Assembly (NCBI RefSeq): GCF_021134715.1
Contig: NC_060019.1
Coordinates: 9,438,001-9,502,000 of the forward strand
DNA: 64,000 bases
Origin: Daphnia pulex
Taxonomy: Eukaryota > Arthropoda > Branchiopoda > Diplostraca > Daphniidae
Direction: 5' to 3'
Positions 1-13,400 of this stretch are shown piece by piece. A program made the position numbers and the translations under genes. The first letter of the stretch is position 1. Each line of letters opens with the position of its first letter. The notes under the pieces were generated by a model. The model worked only from the letters and a program-made list of their open reading frames with translations. It had not been told where the DNA came from and ran no database searches.

Positions 1-51
1 CAGCCTGGGCTGATGGATCACATCGAAAGAGATGGACATGGCTTTCTTTGT

Positions 52-74
52 ACACACACACAGACACACACACA
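52..74. repeat. (AC)n microsatellite
   Basis: A run of AC units broken once by AG. Confidence 0.85.
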
Positions 75-1522
75 AAAAAAGAAATAAAATAGGGAACTTA
101 TTTCTTTCTCTATACGAAAAGACAGGAGCCATAAAGCCTGTCAGAATACTACAGATATAGCTGGTAGCTACTAGTCTCACGTTTCCTTCTAACTATTCTA
201 TTTGAATGACGTATCGAATGCAGCAGCAGTTTCATGCACCGATAGAAATGAACAACAAAAAAATCGGCAATGGCTTACCCAAATCACGTGGTGGGGCCTC
301 GAACGACGTTTGTTCATTCCAGGATTCGGCCTGGATTCGGCACCATTACCGATGCCAGTTGATGCACAGGTAATGAATCGGTTGGGAAGTAATTTGTTTC
401 AGATTGCAACGAGTCGAGTAACGACATTTTATGATTTTTTTTAGATTTGATGTGTTGCTGCACAGACATTTTATGATCAAAACTGAATTGGCGGTGGAAC
501 TTCCACTGTCGTCTGCTGTTTGAGTCGCGGTTCTTTTTTGGTCGTTGCCAGATTTAATTAATCTCGTTTTGTTGTTTTATTTTCCTGACTTGCATAAATT
601 CCAACTTTTGAATGCAATCAAATCTAATGAGGAGTTTAAAAAAACAGGATCTAGATGTCCTAATAACCCCCCGTATATATTCATGTAATCTCATTTCTTC
701 GAGCTATTTGAAATCGGCTTTTTAAACCACTTGTCGTCCAGCGTAGGGGCAGATTTACTTAAGAAATCGACGCGTTGGATGGATAATTAACAAGAGAAAA
801 AATAAAAAAACCAGTTCCTCCACTATCAAAAATGTCTTATGGAAGACTGACCCTAACAACAAACTTTGATTGAAGTTCTAAAAAGAAAATAAGAAGAAGA
901 AAAAAAAAACTCGTCTGAACCCGAGTGAATGGCGTTCAGATAAGTGTAGACGATCGAGTTTAAGAATTTTCTCGTTGTGAACTTCTCTCTCTCTTTCTTT
1001 TTCTTCCCCTTTGTGTTGGAATCCATTTGACTCCGGCCAGAGAAAGAGAAGAGAAACAACTCCACCCGCATTAAGATTACTCCCAAAACAACAACAACAT
1101 CGCATTTCCCATATAAAGAAGTCGAAGAATGTGAAAATGTTAATGAACGAACCACACACAACGGCACCACCACAAAAAAAAACACTTGGATGTAACCACC
1201 ACCGTACAGGCAATATATATACTACGCCATATTTCCTCATTGTTTTCTCTTTCATTTCTTTTCTCTCTCTTTTCCAATTCCCGTTTACGACGCCATCAGG
1301 AATTGCCAAGCGAAAGTGTTTCAAACAAATAAACGAAAACTAATGTGTGAAATGCACGTCAAGCAGAAGCAGCAGCAACAACACTTCACATTTGATTGCC
1401 TTTTATTCTCTTCTCTCTCTCTCTCTCACGCCCTGCTGACCTTTCTTGTTAAGTCCTGAACTTGTTCGTATCGAAAGGGAATCACGACATTTCTCGTTTT
1501 CATTCAGAACAAAAAATGTGTT

Positions 1523-1535
1523 GGGGGGGGGGGGG
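1523..1535. repeat. Poly-G run (13)
   Basis: Thirteen consecutive G; prone to assembly length error. Confidence 0.85.
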
Positions 1536-1924
1536 ATCGGGAGAGGTGGAAGAAGAATCGGGACGAAGAAACGCTCAAGGGCGTGAACCGAGAAGAAGAA
1601 ATCCCAATTCCCCATTTGAATATTTTATCATTTCTAATCAGATGAAGAAGAAGCCCAGCCTCGGCCGACAGCTTTCCCAAAAGGCCTATACACAACGCGT
1701 TCGGTTTGATAGGCAAACTGGAGAGACGGCCTGGCTGGTATCCGTCCGTCATGAAAAGAAGTTGACGAGAGAAACTCTCGATTGAGTCGCCAATTTCCTT
1801 TTTGCAACATGTCGTCGCCGACTTTCCGTTTTATACGACACTGAGCTGAGCTGCGCAGGGCAATAAGAAGAAGAAAAAGGGTCATAGCAGCGACTGCAGC
1901 AAGCCGATCGTTATAATAAACCAA

Positions 1925-1945
1925 CTCTCTCTCTCTCTCTCTCTC
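1925..1945. repeat. (CT)n microsatellite
   Basis: About ten CT units. Confidence 0.85.
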
Positions 1946-2817
1946 CTTCAATGCGCGAATCACGCAATCGGCCAGGGTGACTGCACTTTGCGTCTATAAG
2001 GTTCCTTTGAAGCGCCTGGAAAAGAAGAATCACAAGATCCTGGCCCAGGCCAGGCCAGCTAGGCCAGCAAGAGTGGGGCTCAACTTGAATGGCGCAGAGT
2101 TCTAAAGTGGGTGAGAGACTTTGTGTCACCCCCCTCCAGGTGTATTCAAAGGCAAAAATCGTGCACCTTCAAGCAGAGATATAGTACCACTATAGACCTT
2201 TCTCTAGCTCCAGTGTGTCCTTAAGACTTCACTTTGGAAACATGTATACAACCTCCCTGTGCTTTGCTGCTGCTGCTGCCTTTCAGAAAGAAGAAGAAAA
2301 CTCTCGGCTGGACTTGAGGAGAAGATGGAGGGGGGAATTTGAGAATAAGAAAGGGACGGGCGGACCGAATCGCATCAACACCACCGAGTCGCGTCGCCCA
2401 TCAAAAGAAGTTGATGGCGACATACACCGTGGAAACGTTTAAATGTCATTTTCTCTCCTCCAAAGAAGAAGAAAGGACAACACAATTGGCTCCCCTTTTT
2501 TTTACTTTTTTTTCTTCTTGACTCACCGGTCCAATTCAAAGAGATTGACAGGGACCCCGACGAGTCAACCGAGCGGAAAAATAAAATCTACAAGAAATCT
2601 TTTTAGAGGAGGGAAGCTGATCGATTCAAATTCTTTTTTTTTTCTTTTCAGATATCACAACCCCAAAAATTGAATTAAGGTCCGTTGCTTTTTTTCTTTA
2701 TTTGTGTATAATGTCACAGGTTCTCTCCGCTTCGCGCTCGGCTGAATTTCAAATGGACCCCGCCGTTTATTTTCACTAATGATCGAGGACACGTGAGAGA
2801 AATAAATTCTCACCTGC

Positions 2818-2836
2818 TGGTCTGGTCTGGTCTGGC
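2818..2836. repeat. TGGTC pentamer tandem
   Basis: TGGTC repeated three times, running into a CCGGG-rich tract. Confidence 0.7.
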
Positions 2837-3135
2837 CGGGCCGGGCGTGTTCGCTTGAAGAATAAAAATAATAAACGGGCGCTAACGATATATTTATGTG
2901 TTGCGTCCTTGTGTTCGTTTTTTTCTTTTTCAAAATGAACCAAATGAGATCGAAGAAAAATCAGACGGACGTGCAAATAAATAAAAAAAAAACAACCCGG
3001 GAAAAGATGTCAAAAGTTCAAAAAAGCCAAAACGATCTTCTTCTTCTTTCGAGTTTGTGTGACGTTGTCCCGTCGTCATTCACCTGCCGAGTTTAACCCA
3101 GCAGCTCGATAAGGGGAGGACAAAACAAGGAAGCA

Positions 3136-3154
3136 AGAGAGAGAGAGAGAGAGA
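3136..3154. repeat. (AG)n microsatellite
   Basis: About nine AG units. Confidence 0.85.
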
Positions 3155-4117
3155 CTATACTTTTTTAAACTTGACCAAATATAGTCTGACACGGAGTGTA
3201 ACTCTCTCTGTCGAGTGAAACAACAGGCCGGCCTGAAAGTCTCTTTTCTTTTTCAACCAAAAAAAGGCCATTAAAATAAAAGAAAAAAAAAACATTTGGG
3301 AATAAGAACTGTGCACAGCCTCTCTCTCTTGGTGCAACAATTTATTGACGGGCTCATATCATCCCCGTCGTCCTTTCGATCTCATTTGCCTATATTTCTA
3401 CCCCCCATTTTCTATTTTTATTCCGTTTCGTGATTCCCGAGAGGGGAAACGAAGAAATAAGAATAAAGGTAAAGTTCTCGAGGACCCGAACATTTTGTTT
3501 TTTTTTGGTTACCTGTCTTCTTCTTCTTCCTTCTCTCAATCGTCGTTGCGTAAATCATCCCCCCCCCTCCTCTCGTCCGCACACCCCCTGCCTAGTCCAG
3601 GCTCCTTATTCCCCTTCTCATAAAAAGATGTCTTTTCGGATGAGACCGAATGATAGTCTCTAGCTCTCTCCGGTGCGGGATTGAAACGCTCCGTGTGTCA
3701 CACTCAGCGTGGGGTTCTTTTTCTAAGAGATCAGAGAGAGAAAAATAAAAAGGTAAAGAAGAAGAAGAAAAAAAGAGGCCCAAATGTTGTTATCTGCGGT
3801 GCCGTATAGTTTAGATTTTCCTCCCTCGGGGCAAATTACCTTTTTGTTTTTTGTTTTGTTTTTTTTTAAAGGAGACGACGCCCCAGCCGAAAGAAAAAGT
3901 CAAAGGGGTGAACGACGACACACGAATGGAAAGTTACAGGACGCAGTCTCTTTTTCCTTTTTTTATTTTCAAACTCGGCGGGTTTTTTTATTTGATTTTT
4001 TAAGACGTGAAAGAGAAAACGACAAGGTCAACACTCCTTCGAAAATGTCCGTCCGTTCTTTTCGGCGTTCAACAACAACAAGAGGAGAAAAAACATTACC
4101 GAAAAGAAAATCACCAG

Positions 4118-4139
4118 TTGTTGTTGTTGTTGTTGTTGC
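4118..4139. repeat. (TTG)n microsatellite
   Basis: Seven TTG units; a second shorter run lies at 4261-4276. Confidence 0.85.
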
Positions 4140-5237
4140 AAGGTTGGAAAGTATAGAGAGGAACAGTTATTGAGTTCCATGTCAACTCGGTCCGACGAAA
4201 AAGGTCAAAAAGAATTCGACGGCCAGAGAAAATAAAAACACGGAGCGGATGCGCGCCCAGGTTGTTGTTGTTGTTGCATATAGAGGCGCCAAAAGACGAA
4301 TTAATGATCCCCCTCTGACGTCTTTATATATAACAAACATCTTTTTTTCCCCCCCTCGAAATAAGAAAATAAGAAAAAGAAATTTGTGCGGCTGTCGATG
4401 GCATATATAGGATAACCGTGAGCTGTTATTGCCCACTTGGAAATGACTGGGCAATTAACGGCTCCCCCCTGTTCACGGACATATTCCCTCTCTCTCTCTC
4501 GACAATTCGAGGCTACTGTTTTTTTTTCGTTCGTGAACGAACGTGATTCACGAATGGAAAACAGACTCGTCACTCGACAGACAACACTCGAAGGCCAGCT
4601 GAGAGAGATGCCGCGCGTTCGAAATAAGCGAAACAAAAAAATAAAAATCTTTGACAACATTTTCCCCCAATGGTCCACCTGTCGATTTTTCTGAACGCCC
4701 CAAAAAGGGAACGAGAGAAGAAGAAAAAACCAATGGAACACAGACAGACACACAGAATGGACGTAATGGGCAAGACAGTGTCGGCCGCATCAGCTGATTC
4801 TTTTTTTATCTTTTCGGTAATCATAAAAGAAGAAGAAAGTCGCCATTTTAGGTACTTTTCTTACGTTGCTGCTCGTCAGCCATGAAATGTGCGGTGCGAC
4901 GCTACTTGCACGAAAGAAGACAAAAAAATAAGACGACCGCAAAACCGTGAGACGCCGCCGATGGCGTCCAATTTTTTGGTTTCTGTTTAGACTGAATTTT
5001 CTTCTTCTTCTTCTCCGTGTGATGTCTTCCGTTTTCCCAGTTCTGCTCTTTTCACGGGATTTGTTTTTTCGATTTTCTCAGTCCAGGGCGATTGTTGTAA
5101 TTCGCCCAGAAGGGGAGGACGTATCTAACTATAAGGCCGGTCGAGTTTTTATTTTTTTGGTTTGGTGAGAAATCAAATCACGGATCACCGTCCTTGACTC
5201 TTACTGGGAGCTGCAACCCTTAGCCTTATATCAGCTG

Positions 5238-5260
5238 CAACAACAACAACAACAACAACA
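5238..5260. repeat. (CAA)n microsatellite
   Basis: About eight CAA units. Confidence 0.85.
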
Positions 5261-6053
5261 GCCATGGCTTCCAGGGCTTGGTCCGGGGCGCCCCCTTTTG
5301 CCCTCAGCTTCATTATAAATAAATATCGTGTCCTGTCCCCTGGACCGCAGGGACCGGAATGACCCCCGCGTTGACAAATTATCACGTCGTAAGGAAATTG
5401 GAGAGAGAGAAAAAAATTTCTTTCCAACCCCAACGAAAAATTCGAATCAATTCTTTGATTTTTTCTTTACGATCTTTCACGCGACCTTTCGACTGACACT
5501 GAACGTGTGGAAAAATTTAAGGGGGATCCCAGACATGAGTATAGAGAGGACACACACTAATTTCTTTTTTTTTTTTTTTTCGTTTCGTTTTCCTGCGTGT
5601 AAGAATATGTTTGATCCCCCAATTTGCCCTCTGCGCCAGTATATCGGTGCAGGGGTGGACTCCCGCCGAGCAGACGCAGCTGCGCGAAACCTTCTTCACA
5701 AGAATAGATAATACGCGTAGGTCCTTGTATATTAACTTTTACACGGCTGCTGGCTTGGAAATGGAAGGTGAACCAAGTTTTCTATTTATATATAAATCTC
5801 AAAGGCCTACGTCCTAGTGTAGCGCTGGATGTGCATGTAACATCCCAACACCTCGGAGGAAGAAAAATATCTTCAACTCAAAAGGATTTTTTCTTTTTTC
5901 TTTTTTTTTTTTCTTTTTTTTTTAGAAAAACGCCACCCGACATTTTCCCGAGAAATTGTCCCGCGGCTGTTTTTCATTTCCATGGGCAGGAGGGGTATTG
6001 GGTGTTTTTGTTTCGGTGAGCTCGTGCCTGTTGGGGGCTCTCTCATCGAGCCT

Positions 6054-6072
6054 CACACACACACACACACAC
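6054..6072. repeat. (AC)n microsatellite
   Basis: About nine AC units. Confidence 0.85.
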
Positions 6073-6244
6073 AGACATGAGACAACATGCGTTTTCCATT
6101 GCGCATTATTCACGACACGTTCATCATTCACGCTTCCATCTCTCCCCCCTCGACTTTTGCCGTACAATTTCGTGTAGATTTGATTAAATGCGTTTGGCAT
6201 CGGTCTTACCTTTTCGGAGAGAGTTGAGTTGTCACTGTGGGAAA

Positions 6245-6291
6245 ACAACAACAACAACAACAACAACAGCCAGCCAGCCAGCCAGCCAGCC
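6245..6291. repeat. Compound (CAA)n(GCCA)n microsatellite
   Basis: Eight CAA units pass directly into about five GCCA units, a compound triplet/tetranucleotide array. Confidence 0.85.
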
Positions 6292-9200
6292 GAGTGTTGA
6301 TGACTAGTTCCTTGTATATGCGGATGATGATGATATGATCAACGACGGGCCGGATCGGCGGTTCAGCCCCCGCAGACAAGCCAACGAACGAAGGCGGAGC
6401 CGGGCAGACACGGTAGGCCGAGCGTGACCGTGAGTACTGCAACTTTGAGAGTGGCTGATGATGATGATGAGATGTGCCGTACAGAAACAACAACAACCGA
6501 ACCAAAAGAAGAAGAAACCCCCAAAAGTTCTCCAACACAAACCGGATAATTTAAACCTTCGATTGATTTTCGGTCGGGAAAAGTAACAATTGGAAATCGC
6601 AGAAATCACAACACTCGGGTCGATTAGTCGAAGAGTCAAACACGACACAACAACAACAACAACACCGAAAGAATTAAAAAAAAAGTAGGTAAAAGAGAAG
6701 TTGAGAGAGAGAGAGTGAGAGCGGCCCGGCGTGACTACCTTGGACCACCACGTCTAGGACCCGACTGAATTGCCTCCGCCGCTCGACTCGCTTTCTTAAA
6801 CAGCGTTGTCTGCTGCTGCTGCATCCGCCCCATCTCGCCCCAGCCATCCAACAACAGTTGCCGCCACATTCATTCAAATAAAAAACACAACTTGGAAATA
6901 ATATTTTTTTTTTCTTTTTCTTTTTTAAACTTTTGCTGGTCTCCTTTTTATTTGTTTTTCTTCTTCTTTTGGGGTTCTTCAATTTTTATTGGATTCGGTT
7001 GGTTCTTTTTCTCCAACATCAACTCGCCTCTAGATGGCTCTCGTATATTTTTTTTAGGTAAGTAAATTATTATATCAAATAAAACAAACATTTATTGGAG
7101 CGTATATTTGTAATAATAGAACTGTTGCACGCGTGTGTAAAAATCGAGAGTTTGAAGATCGGGACCCGCCATTAGATCCCGAAAAGAATTGAGAGAGAAG
7201 ACCGCGGGAGAGATCAACTGGCACTGATACAGAATCGAATTTATCGGCTAGAAGTTTGACAGTTGGGAATAATATAATAAAAACGAAAAGTAGGGATGCA
7301 ATAGAAGAAAGTTTAGCTCGTCTCTCGGGATGACGGTGGGGTTGTAACATTTGAAATTACCGATGAAATGTATAAGTCAGCGGGAGGCCCCCCCCCCTTT
7401 TTTTTATATGATGGGTGTAATGGGGCCGGCCGGCCGCGTCCCGGCCAATATAGAGAGATAGGCATCGCGATTGATTCAGACTATTATATACAATAGCATC
7501 AATATCTTGGCTTTTAAAATGCGCACACCGTATAGAAATTCCTGGTCCCGCGTGTGATTATCACTAACAAGAGAAACAAGATCGAAATCTTTTCGCAGTA
7601 TAACTTTTTGTTTTTAAGTAGAAGAAATACTCAAATCATTTTAAAAATAAAAATAAAAAAAAGGGGAAATAAATTTGAGGGCAGGGCGTGTCCAAGTCGC
7701 CGCTAATAACATTCAAGACATTTTTGAAAAATAAAAAAAAGGTAAAGTAATTAACTTCGGCGATCGCCAATGCGATACCATAAATCACTGGGAAAGGAGA
7801 GTTTACGCGCAGACCAGAATTCCTGGACAACAAATCACTCACGCTATTTTTTGAAGTAAATTATCGAAGGTTTTTTAAAGCAGCAACGCGGCTGAAAATC
7901 TTGGACGCGCAATCACGTAATCAAGCTAATAATTCAGCTGCTGCTTCTAGGTCGCGGACATGATTTATTCTGCATGTTGTCGCATAGATATGTATACACT
8001 TTTTGAGCAAATAAAAAGTATACGACTCTCTCTCTCACTACTCGTTCTAGCGAATAAAACGTGAATTGTTTTATCAATAAGAGCGAAACGAAGAAAATGC
8101 CACGACATTTATTGGAACTGGAACACATGCAGACTGCAGCATGCGTATCATTTGGGACAGGAATTTTTTCTAGTTTCTAGGAATAACGTAACATTCGCTC
8201 ACAGTAAATAATAATCATAACGAAAACTCGTGAGTCTACATAGCGGGGAGGGGAGGGGACTTAACAGTCACTGACTAGATAGGTTAATCATCAGCTGAGA
8301 TTTTGTAATAATAATAATACTGGAGCAGCTACTACTTTATATTGCCAACTGCATTCCTTCTATTTGTTTGATTTTTTATTTTAAATTTTCCATCGGCTTG
8401 TTGTATTCGAATAAAAGAGCTGGACATTTCCCAAAGGAGATTACCTGCTGAAAGAACGAGACACGATGATGAAATGACATAATTATAATTCTTTGATGAG
8501 AGCGGCATCGTCCTTGTGTGTTTAACACAACATTTTGTGTTACTTTTATCTTTTTTTTTTCAAACCAATCAACTCTCTGGGAATATTTACGAAATGTCAA
8601 GGAATCCTTATTCTGCCTCTCCCCCTTTCGGCTGAAGAATGAATCCATCATCTCATCTTTCATTCCTTTTCTCGTCCCGCCGAAGTTGTCGGTTGTAGAG
8701 AAAAATAAAAATTAAAAAAAGGAAAAATCATCCGGTTGGATGGAACGACGACGGATGAATGGAATGAAAAGTGCTATCGTTTCACGGGGTTAAATGCTTC
8801 AACAGATACTATATAGTATACAACCGAATCCTATATTTAGATGCTTCCTGCATAGTAATAATAATAATATCGACGCGATAAATATAGCCCCGCAATTATA
8901 AGAGAAATATTACCGAGCCTGAATTCCGTGTAAGCTGAGCTGACAAGTTTACTATACCAGGAAATCGAATCGAGTGCTATGCTAGCTAGCTGGCTGCCTA
9001 CAATAATAATTCTTCCTTATTATCATAAACAACAATAAATTCTTTTAATTTGTTATTCTTTCCCTCCCCGACTGAAAGTGGGGGGGGGGGGATAGAATCG
9101 TGATTTTATACACGTACACGTATAGGTGGTGACGACACAAGTCATTGATTATAAACACACAGAGCCTGGTTTTATGGATATCGTTTTCTATTGTTAGTTT

Positions 9201-9801
9201 TTCCTTTCTTGCCAAACAGTCCAGGCTCTCCTTTTATATAATCGAATGCAACTAGCTTTCTCTATCTCTCGTATATCTTTCTCCTATCGGCTGGAAAGAG
9301 TCGCTGATTGTCCAGTTGGACGAATCCTGCCAAGAAGAAGAAGAGTTTTTTCTTTCTTCCTTTTCCATTTGAGATGATGATGAACGTCGAGCCATCAGAG
9401 GATTTCTCCGAAATGAAACAGCGGAACAATGGACCAAAAGAACAAGTATCAAAAGTTTCGTCCTTCAAAAAATAGGAGAAGAAAAGAGTTTCATTCTCTT
9501 TCTTCTTCTTCTTCCTCTGCAGCAGCAGCTTATTGCGTAGTGATGGCAGGTGGTGTTGGATAATGGCGTGAATTCAGAATTCGAATGAAAAATGGAAGAA
9601 TGGCAAAAAAAGAAGGAGGAGCTACAGTAGCTCCTATACAGAGCAATATAGTAGCTACTTACCATTTCGTGAGAGATGTAAAAGGAAACGACGATGAATG
9701 AATGAACATAAAATGTGTATCGAAAAAACCAACAAACGAAACGTTTAGACGCCAGAAATGCCAAAGGAAATAGAAGAAAAAAGAAAAACGACGACGTCCA
9801 A

Positions 9802-9826
9802 AAGAAGAAGAAGAAGAAGAAGAAGA
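9802..9826. repeat. (AAG)n microsatellite
   Basis: About eight AAG units. Confidence 0.85.
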
Positions 9827-10381
9827 GTGTTATTGCTCTGTTTGTCTCTGTGTGTCAAATAGGCGCTGCCATTAAAATGGAAGAAGATGGAAGCCAAGCA
9901 GATGGGAAGGGGGAAATCCGTCAGGCGATGGTTTAACGACTCTCCGAGCTGGAAGAATCTTGAAAAGAAAAAGTGAACAAAACGAAGAAGAAGAAGAAGA
10001 TGGAAGCGTGAAGGACGTCGTCGTCGTCCGTAAAGAGGGCAACAACACGCAAGACAATTTCTGGGGCCGGGAATGTCATCCCTTTTTTTACATAATGGCC
10101 AGGGCTCGTCGATAGAGAAAAGGAAAAAATTTGAAAAAAAAGTGGCAAAACAAAAGGCTGCGAAAAAAAACCGAGAGAGAATGACGTCAAAAGCGAAACG
10201 ACGACGACGTCCGTGACACACAATAAAAATCACAAGAATCGAATAATGAAATGTCCATTCACGCACAAATACACAGCGACAATGGAATTCGCGAAAAAAA
10301 TAAAAAATTCAAAAATTGAATATTCAACTCGAAAAAAAACCCAACCAGTTGGATATTTATATATATAAGTAATAAGTAATT

Positions 10382-10387
10382 TTTATT
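10382..10387 (-). promoter_or_regulatory. Poly(A) signal AATAAA for the PDZ gene
   Basis: The minus strand reads AATAAA about 40 nt beyond the stop of the short last exon (10427) and about 290 nt beyond the alternative read-through stop at 10677. Position and sequence fit a cleavage signal. The region is AT-rich, so chance occurrence is possible. Confidence 0.45.
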
Positions 10388-10426
10388 TAACTTGTTTTTG
10401 AGATAATAAAAAATAAAAAAAGCCAT

Positions 10427-13400
10427 TTAGTTATTACACGATCGCGTACAATCAAGTACTACAGGTAAAGAAAAATAATGGATGCGTAATGGGTAAAATG
10501 GGAAGAAGGATCTAAAGGCGATTGGGTTTGATTGGTTCCATTGTTGCATCCAACAAATTCATATGAAAAGAACGGAGGGGCTGGAATGGAGCAAACTGGA
10601 ACACGACAACAACTTTGCGTTTGTTTGCGATGGAACGAGAGCTACTATGTGGGATGGGAACGTCCTATACTTTTCTTCAGTGGGCTGAAACCAGGTCAGA
10701 TCTGATGAGGGAAGACTCACCTTTGTGCGTGAGGTGGAGACGACTTGTCGACTTGTGCAGAGAAGAAGAAGATTTGACCCCGGCTGTTGTTGTTGTCCTG
10801 TTGTTGCCCTGTAATAATAGCGAAGGAGACGATGGATGACGATGAGCAGCCGAGAGCCCCGGCGATGAGCTGGTGGCGTGGGTGACAAGTCGTGCCGATG
10901 CAGCTGACGGGCTGCTTTTTGGAGGCTGGCCACCGGAAGAGATGAGGCTGCTGCTGCTGCTAGGCCGTGGGATTCGGCTGCCTTGAATGGAACAAGTGGC
11001 TGGCGGCTGAGCTGCTACTACCGGTAATCCTGGTTTCACGCTCTTGAGCAGATTCGTCGAAGTGCTGGGGGAGGTGGCGGTGGTGGTGGCGGACGCCAGT
11101 CTCTGATGGCTAACACTGGGCGTTGTTCGGCTGGCCAACAACATCCGGCTACTGATGGCCTGGCTATTATGTTGGCGGAGTGGTGTCGCTGTGACGTTGC
11201 CACTGGTCTTGCTGCTCACCACTTTTGGCGCTACAATGTTGGATGGCGTTGTTGCTGTTGTTGTTGATGCTCTATTGTTGTTGGCCAACGGCCGGGCGCT
11301 TCGCAGAGCTGCCGGCCCGCTCGACAGGCGACTTGGCGCTGGTGGCGTTGTGACGGCTTGCGGAATTTTCGATCGAAGCGGAGTCCGATTGATATTCGAT
11401 CTCGATCCTTTGGAATTACTATTCTTGCTGGGCTGCTCAATTTTTCCTTCCGCCGGTTTCTTGACGGGCAGTCCGCTCTCCACTTTCCTGATGCTCCTCC
11501 TGTATCGAGTGTCAAAAAATGCCAAAAAATAAAAATAAGCGAAAGTCCTTTTTTTTTTCCAGTGAAATGACGAAGCGGATTCATTCAACCCTGTCCGTGT
11601 CGGCCTTCCAAGGTGAATAGCTGAATAGGATTATAATAAGTAGTCAAGGAGGAATGCAGAAGGAAGGTTGAAAATGAAGGGGAAAAAAAAAGAGTAACTC
11701 AACTATGAAAGAAAACGAACGGGTCAACAATCATTTATCATTATTTGATTGGCTTCTTATAACACAAAAAAACAAAATTTCTTTTCGCAGTTTCCCAGCG
11801 GGCGGGAACGTCGTTACGACTCTGGCGGATTTAAAAAAAAAAACCAACTGGAGCGCTCCATTAATTTCACCTTTTGTCGACGCTCTAATTTCGTGTCAAT
11901 GTGGCAACAACACAACAACAGACAACAAACATTCGAAAACGTTTCAGAAAAAAAAAGTCCAGGGGAAAAAGAAACAGCGCACGAGAGAGAAAAAGAAAAC
12001 AATGTTATTTGACTACAACACAAAAGCCTTTGCGACTAGTTCATTCATTGAATGAACTGCGTGATCTGGGCATTGTGTGTGTGTGTGACATCATGCGATT
12101 GTCTCTCTCTCTCTCTCTGCCGGCACACACACACCTTTTACAACGGATATTAGAGACTCCCAAGGTTTTTCTGCCGATGAATAATAATAATCATAAGCTC
12201 TCGACGCGATGACCGAGTCACGAGAGAGACTCTTTTTGTGTGTGTGTCCCTCGTCTATCTACTTGAGAGAAGAGCCATTCATTTTTAATATTGTCGCCAG
12301 GGCTGCTGGCTGCTGCTGATGACGCTGATCTGTCGTGTAGATTTCTCTTTTTGTTAGCTGTACGTGCAGAGGAGACAAATGAAAACAACGGCCAGGTATA
12401 CTATACTATACTACTATATATACTGTACGTACATATAAATAAGTGTGTGTGTGGGAATGGAGGAAACTCTCGGCGTAAAGTGTACTATATTTATAACTAT
12501 ACCCCATCATCATCATCAGCACCTTTATCGTTTTAATTACCTCAACTTCTCGACGGGAGTTTGAATGGAAAAAAGAAAAAAAGACTTTACTCTTTTGGCT
12601 CCCTCAATTCTCCCAGGCCCTTTTTTGGTCGCTGCCAAGGGCACCCACCCACCCAAGTTCCGAGTGGTGTGTCCATTAACGGACGAGAGACGCCCGTTCG
12701 GTTCGTAGCGCGTACACTTAGGTATACAACAAACGACAATCGCTCTTGTTCCAGCGCTGCTTGTCTCTTTGGGAGAGATAGTCTCTGGCGGGAGTCGAGA
12801 GTGGAGGTGGGGACATTTTTTTCCGTTGGTTTTTGGCATTTCGAGGAACAAAGAAGAGTCACTCGTGTGACCTCTCCCGACAGCAGTCCACCTCTCATCT
12901 TTGAATGAATGAATGCCACCATCACGTCGTCTTATAAGTCACACACACAAGGTACCCGACAGCCGTCCCTTTTTCTCTCTCTCTCTCTCACTTTAATGGC
13001 TCCACTTTTTTGTGCTGTCGAATCCTGGCGAGTCACAAAGAATGCAACACACACACACACAAAAGCCAAAGAGTCGCATTCCATCATTCCCCCCACCAAC
13101 ATCTCTCAAAAGTATACGTATAAGTAAGTCCTTTTTTCTTCTTCTTCTTTCCATCTTTTTTTCTCAAATGGTGAGAGCCTTTTATCTACAATCCCCGTCT
13201 GCTAATCTTATACATTTCAATTTCTAAGAAGAAGAGGAAGAAGAAGAAGGCAGGAAAGACAAATGAAGGCGACCATATACCCGGTCGGTTTTTATTTTTT
13301 AAATAATAGAAGAGATCGAATGGATAAAATATTACGACGCGTCGTCCCGACATTCATCAAAGCGGCCGGTCATGTTCATGTGTGGCTGCTGCGCTTCCTA

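Larger units (their letters stand above)
1..10381. other. Gene-poor, low-complexity intergenic or intronic DNA
   Basis: I see no supportable protein gene here. The open frames are short, overlap on both strands, and mostly translate runs such as GAA/TTC, CT, CAA or poly-T into K/E/S/F/V-rich peptides. Many AG- or CT-rich tracts and homopolymers occur (several are listed separately). Two short exon-like stretches, at 5640-5710 (plus) and 6739-6869 (minus), are described as findings and are not called. The region could hold untranslated exons or distal regulatory DNA of the minus-strand PDZ gene to its right, but nothing in the sequence proves that. Confidence 0.6.

Noticed and set aside
6245..6291. 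Compound (CAA)(GCCA) array as a CRISPR-like or satellite array
   Set aside because: Simple microsatellite without spacers; eukaryotic context.
1..10381. Many 60-170-codon ORFs in the left region
   Set aside because: They overlap on several frames and consist of translated simple repeats (K/E/R, F/S/L, V or C runs), without splice logic or conserved motifs.
11155..11532. 125-codon plus-strand ORF opposite the PDZ tail exon
   Set aside because: Leucine/valine/alanine-rich shadow of Ser/Thr/Gln codons on the other strand.
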